A DNA stretch of 64,000 nt, taken from positions 124,001-188,000 of the forward strand of contig MU839082.1 in assembly GCA_030685235.1 (NCBI GenBank), read 5' to 3'. The notes beneath the pieces are model-generated. The model was not told the origin of the DNA. It searched no databases and was given only the letters and a program-made list of their open reading frames with translations. Below, one piece after another: positions 36,259 through 48,396 of the stretch (the first letter of the stretch is position 1; each line of letters starts with the position of its first letter). The stretch comes from Copromyces sp. CBS 386.78. Lineage: Eukaryota > Ascomycota > Sordariomycetes > Sordariales > Sordariaceae. The translations under genes were made by a program, and so were the position numbers.

Positions 36259-38489
36259 GCGAGCGACTGGAGGGTGAGACTTGGACGAGTTGAGCTCTGG
36301 TCATCATGATCCCAAATCAAAGAACAAGATATGAAGCTCTGCTGAGACCATCGTAAGCAGCGAGATACTTGATACACTGGATGTCACTGACCTACGAACG
36401 ATCACCGTCAGTATACTCCAAAGGAGCACGTCGGCATATCATCCATCTTGACCAGATGGTTAAGCGGTAGCACCCAGCAACGGTGATAATGACGGGTGTC
36501 GTCATCGATCATCTAGACCACCTAGGCAGAAGCTTTGAAGCCTGGGGCCTTATCCAGTTCCAGTCCGATACAAAATCATATTTCGAGGAATTGGAATCGA
36601 ATACATGTAGTTTCATAGATATGATAGATACGACACGCAATTTTTCATTGACTTCATCGGGCATCGGATCTTGTGAAACAAAAGACGCTCGGCTTCAGGT
36701 GTTGAACGGACGTTTCTGGGTTATCTGCTGGAGTACCTTGGTATCAACGTGATGTGAGAGGGCCTACTGAGTTGTAGGTGTCTACTGGTAGGTAGGTAGG
36801 TAGATAGTTGGTCAATACATTACCGATACATGACCGAGACTAGGAGGTATTCTCAAAGATTGCTGCGCAGAGGGTCTGGAATATCTGAAATGGCAGTGGA
36901 TGATGAATGTCTATGACAGATCCCACGTGGCTTTGAGTGTTGGTGTCTGATATTTTCTGCTACAGTGCCTCGCTATGGACAATTAATGAATACAGAAAGG
37001 ACTGCTGAGCCGTTGGTGTAGAATAATCGCAAGATATTAGATAATGATACATACCTAATGAGACCCAGAAGAGAGTAGGCGTGCTGCTAACTCGGTCATC
37101 TGGACGATCTGAAAGGTCTGGAACAGCAGTAGGGTGGATGATAGGGGTCCATGACTATTCACTGGGAATGTAGAATATAATGGCAATGAGTAGGTGTGTA
37201 CTGTCTACGATCACATAGCCTATCTAGGTAACTGGTGCTCTCGCTTTTCAGGCTATGTTTTGCATAGGTTCAACGCAGAAAGGAAACAAAAAGGATATGC
37301 ATGGGTTATATGGTCTCGTCTTCGGTGGGTGAACGCAATTTCCGGAAGATACTCGCTTGCTCTCAACGAGTCTTTGGGCGAATGAATGATGGGGCTGCTT
37401 TCTTGTTACTCGCAGGTGAACAGTTTTCTCTGGGAAGTTCAAACATATTAAAAGGCTTTGACCAAATCATGTGTCCTTTGTCCCACCAAACGTGTGAGAG
37501 AACCTGTAACTAATAGCGAGAATATCAGTCTAGAAGACATTGCCGCGTTTGCAAGGCTGAAATGGGACATGTCGTGACGATACGGCGGAACGGAAAACAC
37601 TCGCAACGTGTTGGGCAAACGTGAATAGTAGTCAAGATTAATGCCAGACAGTTATATGTACATCACTCTCATAGGACCCTCGTTCCCCTCAAGTCCATTC
37701 CTGAGCAAAAGACGACAATAAGGCCCCTGTTGGATCTTATTGATGTGGCTAACAGTAACACGTTGGGTTGTGGTCTAATGAGCCACGTATAATGATGCAC
37801 ATTTGTGAACTCGGGGCATTCAACGCAACGACGAGTTGAAGTTCAATTCACCACACTTCACTTACGACTTTCCAAATCAGCACAGCCAGCGACACCATGG
37901 GAGGATGAAACATTAAAACAAAGCGAGAAGTGAGATGTGATGCTGGAGTTTTTGGGGGTGCCTATACGCTGGGTATATTATAAAATAGACAGAGGTTACC
38001 AAGAATTCCTCAACCGCCCTTCAAACCATAACGGGCCAGCCAGCAAAAACATGAGCCTTTTCTAATAAGCAATTCGATGAAGCCAGCGCCGCGTCCCCAA
38101 CGACCGACAAGTTTTGCCTGTTTCCCCCTTTTCGGGTCCCCCTAGACCGAGTCCGTCGTAAATCATTCGGACCCTTTAACCTTCATCATCTCCCTTATGA
38201 CACACAGAAAACAAGAATGTGCCCCCAAGAAACACCGCCTAGTGTTATGCTCTATCGCGTTCCACCCGCGAGGTCTATATCCGTTTCAATGTGATAAGAC
38301 GTTCCAACCAAGTCCACACGACTGATGGAAGATAAGCCTCTTGACCTAAACCAAGATAATGCAATGAAGCATTTGCCACCAAGACGATCTAAGCTTGTAT
38401 CCAAACCAGAAAAACAAGCCTGTATCTGTGTGTAGCCTGCGGCTGTTTGTAGGTCTTCGCACATGATTCCTGGGAAAACTCCATGAGCC
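36259..38489. other. Non-coding region between MITE-like element and RSC7 gene
   Basis: About 2.2 kb. Includes a short GGTA microsatellite (about 36,787-36,802) and, next to the RSC7 stop, presumably that gene's 3' UTR. Open frames up to 89 codons have no recognisable product. Confidence 0.45.
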
Positions 38490-40306
38490 TCACATGATAT
38501 TCATGCTGTAAGGCACAATAGCCTTATCGATCACCGGCTCGCGGCGACACGTCGTATCCTTCTCGTCACCCCACTTGCCGAACCACTCCTCCTCGTTCTG
38601 CAACGCACTGTCAAATGCTGTTCTGCAATCCTCGGGCAGCAGGTCCCTGATGTCGTCCGGTACTGCGCTCAGACTCTTGAAGGGGGCAAGGAAGTCGGCA
38701 CGCGCGGAGGCAGCCCGATCGGCGGGCGATGTGCGGAAGGGAACTTCGTAGGCGGCCGGGGAAATGCCGGCGGGTGGCAGCTCGACTTCCACATCGGTGA
38801 TGAGGAAGTTGCGGGATATGGAGGGTTTGACGGGAGGAAGGTCTGAGGACGAAGACGAGGGGTCTTCAGAGTCTACCACCTGCGTGATGCGGACATGTGT
38901 AGGCTGAATAATGCGTGGGTAGTGCATTTGGTTGGTGTGGATGTCGTAGACGCCGTTCAGGTTGGCGCGGCGGACGCTGGTGAGGATGCTGTTGAAGTTA
39001 CTGTATGAAACATGTGTTAGCGGTCTTGTGCCCTGCACAAGAAAACTACTGAAGAAGAGATTGCCTACCTAGCTTCGCGAGCATGCTCCAACTGCCAGTT
39101 GACGTCGTTGACGGCAACCCGTCGCTTGGTTGGGGCAACCTTGGCGTTTTGCTGTGGTACTGAAGGTATATTCGAGTGATAGACTGAGCTTGCACCATGC
39201 CACGCCACGTATTGATTCTTGTTGTAAGGCTTTCCTGGCTCGAATATGTCGTTAGGATCGGCCAGCTCGCCCTCGACGACACCCTCCTCTCGCGCCTTGG
39301 CGACTTCGTAGTCGTCAACGATCCTTCGTCCGCCGACAATGATCAGGGCGCCGAACTCGCGGAACACCGAGCGTGCCGTCACAATACCGATCGTACGGCC
39401 CTTGTAACTGTGTGGGATGATTTCCCGCTCGATCATGTCCCGTTTCTCCTCGTCGTTCACGATGATCTTGTAGAGCTTTCTGTGCTTGGTGAAGAAAAGA
39501 TACGAGTCTCTGAAGCCGACGCAACGTGCTGGCTCGGTCGAAAGCATGTATAAACGATCTCCGCGGCCGAGGACGGTGAATGTGCGGCAACGATACTCGC
39601 GGCCGTCCTTGAGATTTCCTAGCTTATCGACCTTCTTCTCACCCTCCGGGTCCTCGGGAAGGTCCACCTCGTCGTTGATGATATCAAGGACGGTACCATC
39701 TTTGTCGATGGACTGCTGGGTTGGTTGAAAATGCTGGCCCTTGCGACCGCCTCTGCCCCTCCATCCTCCGCGGCCGCGACGGCGAGGCGTATTCTCATCA
39801 CGGTCGGGCTTTTCGATCGGCAGAGTGTCCCAGTCGGGAGGTCGGTTCTTGGGTGGCCGTCCTAGGCGTCGGCGGCGGATGACAGGCTCTGGGGGAGGGC
39901 TTGGGCTCTTGCCCGACTCGTCTTCCTCTGGGGCTTCCTCTTCCTCGTGTTCGTCACCGGCTGACTCGCCATCCTTCTCGACATTATCTTCGCCCTCTCG
40001 TTGTGATGGCTCGGCGTCGTCTTGATCGGCATCGGGCATAGGCTCATCCTCGTCGTCTAGACCTTCGAATGTCTTTGGAGTGCTTTCTGGTTTGTGCAAG
40101 GCTTTGGTCAGCGACTTTGTGTTTAAGAAGAGACAGATTCATGTGTCGCTGTTGCTTTCGGTAGAATTGTATCACAATGGCGGGGGATGTTCTCTTGTAC
40201 AAACAAAACAAGCAAATGAAGGGAGTAATGTTGTAAAACTGAATAGCTTACCAAGGGCCTGTTGCGCGCGTTTGGCAGCTGCGCGGCCTGATCGCCGGGA
40301 AGGCAT
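38490..40306 (-). CDS. Chromatin remodelling complex subunit, RSC7/Swp82 family
   Basis: Exons (minus) 40306-40252, 40086-39069 and 39000-38490 give 527 aa. Exon 1 encodes MPSRRSGRAAAKRAQQAL; its junction to exon 2 is fixed because the next in-frame initiator would be a TTG. A long acidic segment with Glu/Asp runs is followed by an AT-hook-like RRRRLGRPPKN and an RGRGGWRGRGGRKG patch. The family core reads EYRCRTFTVLGRGDRLYMLSTEPARCVGFRDSYLFF, then RTIGIVTARSVFREFGALIIVGGRRIVDDY, and later YNKNQYVAWHGASSVYH. These blocks are shared by Npl6/Rsc7 and Swp82, found in RSC and SWI/SNF respectively; which complex applies cannot be decided here. The C-terminal part holds SNFNSILTSVRRANLNGVYDIHTN. 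Confidence 0.92.
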
Positions 40307-41280
40307 TTTTTCCGCAGGCAAATTATAGCGTGCTCAATGACAAAATTGTGGTCGGGTTTGGGAAGTCAGCGCAGAGTAGGGCGGACCGATGAGTTACGTT
40401 TGGAGTTTGGAGATGACGATGCCAAAATTACTGAGACGCGGTTGAGAGACGGGAGACGTGAAAGCCGCTGCAGTCGGTGCTAGTGGTGCGGTTTGCGTAC
40501 GATGGAAACGACCTGCGGATTGGCCCACTTAGCGTGCACAGTACATTTTAAATCAACACGGTGAACCCCTGGTGCACAACCTTTTAGTCACACTGTGTCC
40601 ATCAACTACTGTAACAGCCACTGCAACCTGAACGCCGCATCGATCACAGCACAGTATCCCCTGCAGTTCCAGTTCTAGATTCCAGCTCTTGGATTTCTTC
40701 GACAAACATGCCCATATTAGACTTCACGATTGACGAATATGGAGTAATGATATCTTGTATTAACTATCATCTTGCTCCCAAGTTCTAGTCACTGCATTCC
40801 ACAAAAGAAGTCCCCCAACGCCCCGAATAAGATCAACTTTTCAAACCGCAAATGTCCTTCCAATGTGGCCTGGGTAGAAGCCGGTCGGTCTAACCTCGTT
40901 TCCCATTTCGTAGTCAATGTGAAAACCTCATCAGACGTCAGGCCCCTTTGCCCTGCCGCAACTGTCAACCAGCCTCCGCGGTCACCGGCCCTATTTTGGG
41001 CGTACGATAACCAGCTTCTGTTCCGACCACCCAAGATGCTTCCAAACTTCTGAAATTCGAGACGTGCCTGTGGGTCGCCTTTTGCCTGTCAACCAATGGT
41101 CAAAAGCCGCCACGTTCTCAGTAGGACTACCTTTTCATCTTAGTGAGGCTGACCACCCTGTCAAGCTTGAGAAAACGCAATGCTGTCACGCCGCGATCCT
41201 GTCCCGTAAAAATCAAGAAGCTGGAGCCGCCAACCACAAAGCCAAACGCTCTATCCAAACTACCCGCGCACCTGAGGTCC
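40307..41280. other. Spacer between RSC7 promoter and TFIIB 3' end
   Basis: About 970 bp with both flanking genes on the minus strand. It holds the RSC7 promoter and the TFIIB 3' UTR. No gene seen. Confidence 0.5.
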
Positions 41281-42327
41281 CTAGTTCGCAGGAAGCTTGT
41301 CGAGGTTTGGCACTCCCTCAGGGAAGATCTCCGCAAGCAGCTTGTCCTTCTTGCCATGGAGCAGACGATAAGCTGTCTTGACGGTTCCGTCGCTGACACC
41401 GGCCACCGCCGCGATCTCCTTCGATGTGCGCGACTCGTTCCTGATGTGGGATGCCATGTAAATGCAGGCAGCGGCGACGGAAAGGGGTGAACGGCCAGCC
41501 AACTCCGAGATGGTGCTGGTCTTGTCGGCCAGCTGGCGAGCAACATCCTCGACCGCAACCGAGTTGCGGAAGTTGAGGTTGCTGCAGTACCGAGCGCAAA
41601 GCTCGGTAGCTGTAGTAGATCCCTTGCCCTGGTACTGCTGGTTGAAGGTGGGGATGCTGGTCGTGATGGCATGCTCCTCGCCTCCGATCTTCTGGAGGAA
41701 GGATTCCAACTGCTTGAAAACCCTGCCGATCTCCTTCTTCGAGACCTTGGTCAAGCTGTAGATCTCACGGAACGTACGCGGCACTCCCGTTTGGCGACAT
41801 GCAATGAAGATGCAGCCAGCGGTGATGGCTTCCTGAGACTTGCCCTTGAGAGCCTTGTTGTCCTCAACGAGCTTGTAGATGTGCTTGGCAGCATTTGCCA
41901 CCTGGGTACCAGCGTTGATGCTGTCCGTCAAGCCCTGAATATCGCGGTAGGCCTGCATGAGCTGCTTGGAGTTCTTGTCCTGCGTGATCTTGTTCTGAAG
42001 ATGGGACAGGTTCTTGCCGTTCTTGCCATCGAACGCGATGGTGGTCTGGAGCTGATCACCATCGATCAGCTGGTTGGGACCGTCACCGACACGAGAAGGG
42101 TCATCGTTGCCCTGGTCGTCGTTGGAGAAAGTACGCCACTCGGAGCGGGTATCGATGATACGCTCGCCCAGAACGAGACCGCAATCGCCGCAGACCATGT
42201 CTCCTGACGAGAACTCCTCGACAAGGTGAGGCGGGTCTTCCTTGCACTCGGGGCAGATGAGGAGATTCTGGAGGTTCTCCTTGAACTTCTCCTGCTGCGG
42301 AGGCTTGGGAATAATGAAATCGGCCAT
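41281..42327 (-). CDS. sua7: Transcription initiation factor IIB (TFIIB / Sua7)
   Basis: A single 348-aa frame, close to the yeast length of 345. The N-terminal zinc ribbon is formed by Cys25, Cys28, Cys46 and Cys49 (ICPEC and VCGDC). The B-reader/linker contains ERIIDTRSEWRTFSNDD. Two cyclin-like repeats follow: the first includes EAITAGCIFIACRQTGVPRTFREIYSLTKVSKKEIGR, the second SPLSVAAACIYMASHIRNESRTSKEIAAVAGVSDGTVKTAYR. TFIIB bridges TBP-DNA and RNA polymerase II and helps select start sites. I chose the ATG at 42327 (MADFIIPKPPQQEKF) over an upstream in-frame start because the ribbon then sits at the normal distance from the N-terminus and the upstream frame looks like leader. Confidence 0.97.
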   Translation of the reverse strand: MADFIIPKPPQQEKFKENLQNLLICPECKEDPPHLVEEFSSGDMVCGDCGLVLGERIIDTRSEWRTFSNDDQGNDDPSRVGDGPNQLIDGDQLQTTIAFDGKNGKNLSHLQNKITQDKNSKQLMQAYRDIQGLTDSINAGTQVANAAKHIYKLVEDNKALKGKSQEAITAGCIFIACRQTGVPRTFREIYSLTKVSKKEIGRVFKQLESFLQKIGGEEHAITTSIPTFNQQYQGKGSTTATELCARYCSNLNFRNSVAVEDVARQLADKTSTISELAGRSPLSVAAACIYMASHIRNESRTSKEIAAVAGVSDGTVKTAYRLLHGKKDKLLAEIFPEGVPNLDKLPAN

Positions 42328-44431
42328 TTTGGGCGTTGTTAAACGGGACCGTGTATTTGAGATATCTGAGGAAAATGGGAAAATGGCCGTGGTCCAGGTG
42401 AACGGCGGGTTCAAAGTTCCTGCAGTGGAAAAACCAGAAGCCGGGGAATTAAATGGTCGGAAAAACGCCAAAGGCGGGGTAGTACGTGAGACCCCCAAGA
42501 TTCGATTGATTTCGTGCGTGGCTTTGGACGATAGAGATCGAAGCCCTTTGTTGCAAATGGGCTTGTCTGTATTTGGGCGTGACTGCTCCGGCTACCAGTG
42601 AAGGCGTCTGACGGAGGGCTCGAGTGAGGTCGCCGCAGAACAGAGAACAGTCGGGTCGCAGTCGGTATGCTGGAAGTGGTTGTCGTCGGGGATTGCAAAT
42701 TCTTCGATGGTCTTTTGATCGAGTGACAGAAACCAAGGGAAAAGCGGTCAAAATCGATTTCGCTGATTCCGGCTTCAACGATCGAAGAGGTTTTTGTTTT
42801 TGTCGGCAGCGTTGCTTTCAATAATTTGTGGTTGAGCAAGGCGAGACGAGCGAGCGAGCGACAGGCAGTGACGGGGTTGACGAAGACGTGCGTGGACGAA
42901 GGGGCGAGGCGCGGGACCTGAGAAAAAAAGAGAAAGAGAGAGGAAGTGGAAAAGCCCAGTCCGGCGTTGTTGAGTCCAACATGAAGGGAAGAAGTCTGAC
43001 GGGCCGGCTGTTTGGCTGGCGGTTGCGGCTTGGCCTGTAACACTGGCAAAACCGCAGTAGGGACTGGCCCCAAATCGCTATGCGTCAGGGCCCCAGTGAC
43101 ACCTCAGCAGGCACCAGCCTGGCGGGTTCTGGTTCCATCCAAGGGGAAGCCCTCACGACCCCCAGCTGCCGAGCCCCACATAGCTCCCGTCCAGGTCTCG
43201 TTCTGTCCCTGGAAGTCTGGAACAAGGCGGCGGGGACCGTTTAAAAACAAGGAGTTTCCCACCTTTCCCCATCTTGCATGGCACTTTCAGCCTTATGAAA
43301 GAATCGCCGTGCATCCTTTACAATATAAGACTGGTTTGTTTGTTAGTTTGGTTCTTCGAACATGGGTCGAACAGGGGAGAAATTGAGCTCTCATTGGCCT
43401 TCTTCCAACTTTCGTTTGAAGGCACTAACATTGTGACCAGGGTATAAAACGCCACAGAAGCCTCTTATACCTCTCTCCGTCTCTTCTCAAGGCCCTTTAG
43501 GATAGGAAGATATAAGAAGGTAGTCTCCCACAGCACCCATCCGCTCGAAGCCCGAATACTTTTTCACTCTCAGTAGCTCGAAAGGTGGAACTGGGCGTTT
43601 TTTGTACCAAACTAACAAACATACCAGGGCTAGATTGTATGGACCCCGGCGGACTTCCGAGTGCCGACGCAGTAATAACGCAGTTTTAATCCGGACCCCC
43701 GGATCCTATTTACGGACGAGCCGCATGGCATTCGAATCAAACACGTTATTCCTTCATTTCAACCTGAGATCGTGGTGATATATGTTGGTGGTCCAGCAAG
43801 CTACATCATGCCTCTTTGTAAGAAACTCAGTCGTGTTCCCCCCGTCCCGTGTCTTGCATGGAGAAGTCAATATCAAGGTTGGTGTCAAGGTTGGTGATGG
43901 CCCCTGAAGCCTGGATATATACACGTGCCAAGTCAACTCGACAATTTGACGGCGTGATCGTTTCAAGACACGGCTCCTCCCGACCCTGACTCCCCAACAA
44001 TATCAGCATCATCACCATCCACGCTCAAAGAACAAATCATCACTCGAAGGCACTGGCAGTGGCAGTGACAGTAACGGGAAACCATTGACAAAGAAAGATG
44101 GAAACTCGGAAAACATCCGCGCCCCCGGCAATGGGAAACCATACAACCCAAAAACAGCCGCACAAAGAAGATTGTCACCAACCCGTTAGCCACTCGATGT
44201 TGTTGCCGTCATGCCACAAAGAAACACATCACTAACACAGCCATGCTGGCTTCATGGCTCTTCTCCAAGCCTCTATTCTCGAAGATGCCGTCAGAGACTA
44301 ACACAAGTATAAGTGGTCTCCTATCCCCCCCCCCCATTCATGCCTCCAGTCCTACGTAACAACGTAACAACTCCATCGACAGCACACAACTAGCTTTCTC
44401 CTCACCTCCGGAAGAAGCAAATCAAGAAAAA
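42328..44431. other. TFIIB promoter and intergenic region
   Basis: About 2.1 kb. The first few hundred bases are the TFIIB leader and promoter (minus). The rest holds only short overlapping frames. A C-run of about a dozen bases lies near 44,325-44,336. Confidence 0.45.
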
Positions 44432-44788
44432 ATGCCACGCGCCTACAAAGCCCACCGCTCCCCTCCCTCTATCTACATCACCACCCCCAATTCATCGACT
44501 TTTCCCTGCTCCATTTCCGATTCCAACTCCAAGTCTAGTTCCAGTTCCAACTCCTGCTCCGGCAGCTCCAGCCGCAGCTCCTCAGCAGCAACCCTAGCAG
44601 CCTCCTGGCGTTCCAACGCCTCCGAGCTCCGCGACGTCACGCGCGACTTCTCTGCCGCCCGGGCGACTTCGACGGACGCCAAGACCAAGAGTTACACGGA
44701 GAAAGAGGTGGCGAGGTTTGAGGCCATGGCGAGGAATGCGGAGCTTATGGCTAGTATGGCCATGGCTGCTGCTAAAGGGCGCAAGTGA
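44432..44788 (+). CDS. Small Ser-rich protein, function unknown
   Basis: A 118-codon frame with a plausible initiation context (AAAAAATGCC). The first half is Ser/Pro/Asn-rich and of low complexity. The second half looks like a real folded or helical segment: LAASWRSNASELRDVTRDFSAARA, then SYTEKEVARFEAMARNAELMASMAMAAAKG, with a regular heptad-like pattern. C-ending codons predominate, as in confirmed genes here. I do not recognise the family. It could be a small fungus-specific protein; the low-complexity part weakens the call. Confidence 0.45.
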   Translation: MPRAYKAHRSPPSIYITTPNSSTFPCSISDSNSKSSSSSNSCSGSSSRSSSAATLAASWRSNASELRDVTRDFSAARATSTDAKTKSYTEKEVARFEAMARNAELMASMAMAAAKGRK

Positions 44789-45084
44789 GTAGTTGTGTGT
44801 GTAAGAGCGTGTCAATGAAGGAGGGACACATGGTTCGGGGACGGGGCAAAGAGAGGACGGAAAGAGTTCGAGCACCACATTTCAACGAAATTCAAAGTAA
44901 TTTTCATCAAGAAGGAAACAGGCTTGGCATATGAGAAACTGAGGGACCCTTTTTGGTCCCTTTTCTGGTATTATAAAAAATAAAAAAATAAAAAAAAACT
45001 CATGACTGGATACTCAGATACCTTATCTCATTTTACTCTTTTGTCCATTCATCCAGTGATACCCACCTATCAAAATTCCACTGC

Positions 45085-46351
45085 TTAGAAAAGACCAAAC
45101 TTCTTGCCCAAGTCGTTGAGGGGATTGCCGCCGTTGTTGCTGTTACCATTGTTGTTGTTATCGTTGTTGTTGTTGTTGCTGCTGCTGCTGCTGCTGTTGT
45201 TCTTGGCCTTGATAGGGAACTCGTTGCCAGTAGCATTCTTGTAGCCGTTGCGGATGGCGTCGGCAATCATCTTGTCCTTGGCCTGCTCGGCGGCGCTCTC
45301 GTCGTTCTGGGGGCCCTGGTTGAGGAACTTCTCCTGGACGTAGTCGATACCTGTAGACAAACGAGAGTCAGATTAATTGTTTCATAGAGGTAGGGAAACA
45401 ATGGGAGGATATTGCATAAAAAAGCTTACCCTTGTCCAAGGCATCCTCGTTCTTCTCGCCCTTGGCACCACCGCCGGCAAGGTTGTTAAAGGTGTTCATG
45501 ATACCGCTCTTGAGGTCGTTGTTGCCAGAATTGTTGTTGTTGGTGGAGGAGGACTGCTGCTGGTTGTTGCTGTTGCTGTCCTTCTTCTGGCCGCTGATGC
45601 CGCCGAGGGCCATACCAGCAAGCTTGCCAACGAGACCGCCGTCGTTGGAGTCGTTCTTCTTGTTGTCAAAGCCGTAGCTGTTGGAGTTGCTGTTGTTGCT
45701 GGAGGTATAGCTGCTCTGCTTGTTGTCGGAGCCATAGGTGTTGTTGCTGGACCCATAGCTGGAAGGCTTGTTCACGTTGACGTCGTGCTTGTTGTCAGAG
45801 CCGTAGCTGGAAGGCTTGTCCTCGCCCTTGTAGCCGGCGTCATTCTTATAGCTCTGGTTGTCGTTGCTGGAGCCATAAGAGTTGCTGGAGTTGTCGTTGC
45901 GCCTGTTCTCAGAGCCATAGCTGTTGCTAGATCCGTAGCTGGACTCCTTTCTCTCATCGTCATCGCGCTTGTTGCCAAAACCATAGTTAGAAGACTCGTT
46001 TCTGCGGTTCTCCTCAGAACCGTAGGAGGACTCCTGCTCATTCTCATTGCGTCTGCTCTCAGAGCCGTAGGTGTTGCTGGAACCGTAGCTGGACTCCTCC
46101 TTCTCGTAGTCGTTACGGTTGGAGGAAGAGCCGGGGCGGTCTTCCCTGCGGTTATTGTCCGAACCATAGCTGGAGTGCTGGGGACGGTCCTCGTTCCTAC
46201 GGTTCTCCTCGGAGCCATAGTTGGAAGAGCCGAACTCGTTTCTCTTGTTCTCACGGTCCTCAGAGCCGTAGTTGGAGGAGCCCTCGCGGCGCTCGGAGCC
46301 GAACTCGTCGCGCTGGGAGCCGAACTCGTTGTCACGCTCGCCGTAAGACAT
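45085..46351 (-). CDS. DDR48-like Ser/Asn/Tyr/Gly repeat protein
   Basis: Exons (minus) 46351-45430 and 45350-45085, joined over a 79-nt intron, give 395 aa. Most of the protein is an irregular tandem array of SSNYGSE, SSYGSSN and SYGSENRRN units alternating with Arg/Asp/Glu-rich linkers, very like yeast stress protein DDR48. A hydrophobic VGKLAGMALGGI segment follows. The C-terminal exon carries a compact block, GIDYVQEKFLNQGPQNDESAAEQAKDKMIADAIRNGYKNATG, and a Ser/Asn run. Stress or stationary-phase expression would fit the family but is not shown here. The intron falls within the conserved block and the phases agree. An internal long antisense frame is a repeat artefact. Confidence 0.8.
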
Positions 46352-46476
46352 GTTTGCTGATTTGGAAGAAGAAGAAAGATTAAGAGATGATGTATATGAG
46401 GTTGAGGGTAATGATGAGACTTGGAAGATGGCGGGCACAAAGTAACAGAGGAACTGCTAGAGGATGTACAAGTAGT

Positions 46477-46482
46477 TATATA
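46477..46482 (-). promoter_or_regulatory. TATA box candidate of the DDR48-like gene
   Basis: TATATA in the context CTCTATATAACT on the minus strand, about 126 bp upstream of the ATG. A TATA-driven promoter suits an inducible gene, but the call rests on the motif alone. Confidence 0.4.
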
Positions 46483-47781
46483 GAGTTTGGTAGTATGTGA
46501 TACTAGAGGAGAAACAGTCTAATCTATTAGGACGAGGAGTAGTGGAGATGGCAAGATGAGTCCGATGAATCGCGGAGAAGGTCTCTCTCTAGTTCTCAGC
46601 TGAGCTGGGGTCGACCACTGAGGTGCTGTGCAACCAACGTACGAGAACCCAGGCAAGACCATGTCAGACATGTCGTCGTGATTGATGACTGCGAGTGACG
46701 TTTCGATCTTCAGACTGCAGGTGATAGTCACTTTGGAGATACCAAGTGGGGAGAAGGGCAGGCCGGACCCAGAAAGCCAGAACCAGACTCTGATCGTAGG
46801 TTGTGGCGGTGCTTTTCCCTTTGCTTATTTTGACGCACCTCCCACACCCATATCTTGGTCGGAGTAGCTTGTGGGAGTTGTTGGTGATGAAGATGCTCTT
46901 ACCGGGAGAACCTTTGTGGCCTCAACTCATGATCTCCCCAGTGCCTTTGATGATGGTGGATATCAATCTCAACGATCAGTACAACCCAGTCATTGCCGCA
47001 TCATTGGCAGCTCCCGGGCGACACTTCCAAACACTCCAAAAGAGGCCCCAAACCCCAACCATGAGAGACGGAAGAGCTACAAAACCGGAAAGATGGAATG
47101 GACAAGAGGGACAAGAGCAGTCGGGACCCTGTAGGCCTGGACCTGCAAGATGACGAATCACGACCCCATTCTGCGTTAATTAAAGACAGAAAACCCCACG
47201 AAAAACAAAGACACCATCTCAGCTGGGTGAGGGTCCATCAAAACGCATGCATACGCCACGCCGCCAAGATGGTCCAGAGGGGTTGCGTGGGTAGCGTGGG
47301 TTGAGCAATGGACAAGTGGAAAATTGGAAGTGAGGGCATTCAGCTCTGATGATTGTTGAGGAAAGACAGCAAGGGGTGATGGGGCGGGCAACAACAGGGG
47401 AAGGGGCACCTCACATCAATTCAGGACCCTGAAGCTCTGAACGGAACCCCCTGAACAGCGAGGTCTGGGTGATTGAAGTTCGGCCCCTTCAGTGCGGGGG
47501 AGGGGGGGAAAGCGAGTGCCGAGACCGTGCACGAGCCAGAGGGTCAGGTGATCGGGACTGCCGCTCGGCAGAGGCCGCAGAGGCACCGCCGCAGACCCCA
47601 CCTTGGCCGGCCCGCTGCCCCACGGCGCCCGTCCATGAAATTCCATCATGATCGCACACTCACAGTGGCATTGTTAGGGAAACCCGGATCAGACGGAGAA
47701 CAGAACGCATGCATATTGCTGGTTGACGACAACACCAACCTTCAGCTGGGACCAACATCGCAAATTATCAATTCCACAACC
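46483..47781. other. Divergent intergenic region, DDR48-like gene / Dap1-like gene
   Basis: About 1.3 kb of promoter DNA between divergent genes. Open frames here lack recognisable domains. Confidence 0.45.
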
Positions 47782-48396
47782 ATGGAATACGTCGAGAACA
47801 GAATGGCCCAGGAAGCCGCCAAGCAGACCGGCAATGCCGAGTAAGGAATTCCCATCGCGATCGCAAGCTTCTACTGCTCCGTCTGGTGCTTTTTGATTGA
47901 TGACGCTAACTGAGACAACCCTTCCGCGCACAGGTCCTTCGTCACCCCCCTCAACCTCGTCCTCCTCGGCATGCTCCTCTACACAGCCTACAGCTGGCTG
48001 AGGCCCCATACCCCGGCCGCCATTCCCAAGGAAGAGCCCGCCGTCGTCTTCAGGACCTTCACCCCGAGGACGCTGCTGCCCTACAACGGCCAGAACGATA
48101 TGCCCGTCTACCTGGCCGTGCGTGGTCGCGTCTTCGATGTCACCAGCGGCCGCAACTTCTACGGCCCCGGTGGTCCCTATGCCAACTTCGCCGGTCGCGA
48201 TGCCTCCCGCGGTCTCGCCCACGGTAGCTTCGACGAGGACATGCTTACCAAAGACCTCGACGGCCCGCTCGACACTCTGAGCGATCTCACCAAGGATCAG
48301 CTGGAGGCGCTCCAGGGCTGGGAGGAAAGGTTCGATGAGAAGTACCTTGTCGTTGGCAAGCTGGTGGCTGCTGGCGAGGAGGAGAAGGCCGAGTAG
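47782..48396 (+). CDS. Membrane-associated progesterone receptor family haem protein (Dap1/PGRMC-like)
   Basis: Exons 47782-47840 and 47934-48396 (intron 93 nt) give 173 aa. A short N-terminus is followed by one membrane anchor, FVTPLNLVLLGMLLYTAYSW, then a cytochrome-b5-like domain: FTPRTLLPYNG, VYLAVRGRVFDVTSGRNFYGPGGPYANFAGRDASRGLAHGSFD and later WEERFDEKYLVVGKL. The Tyr in FYGPGGPY is the axial haem ligand of the family, which lacks the His pair of true cytochrome b5. Yeast Dap1 binds haem and supports the sterol enzyme Erg11 at the ER. An upstream in-frame extension is open but not conserved-looking, so the ATG at 47782 (ACCATGGAA) was chosen. Confidence 0.92.

Noticed and set aside
36446..36520. 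Plus-strand A-box-like GATGGTTAAGCGGTAGCACC
   Set aside because: No matching T-arm at a suitable distance.
45377..46360. 327-codon plus-strand frame opposite the DDR48-like gene
   Set aside because: A Val/Leu/Ala-rich translation produced by the antisense of Ser/Asn/Tyr repeats; a repeat artefact.
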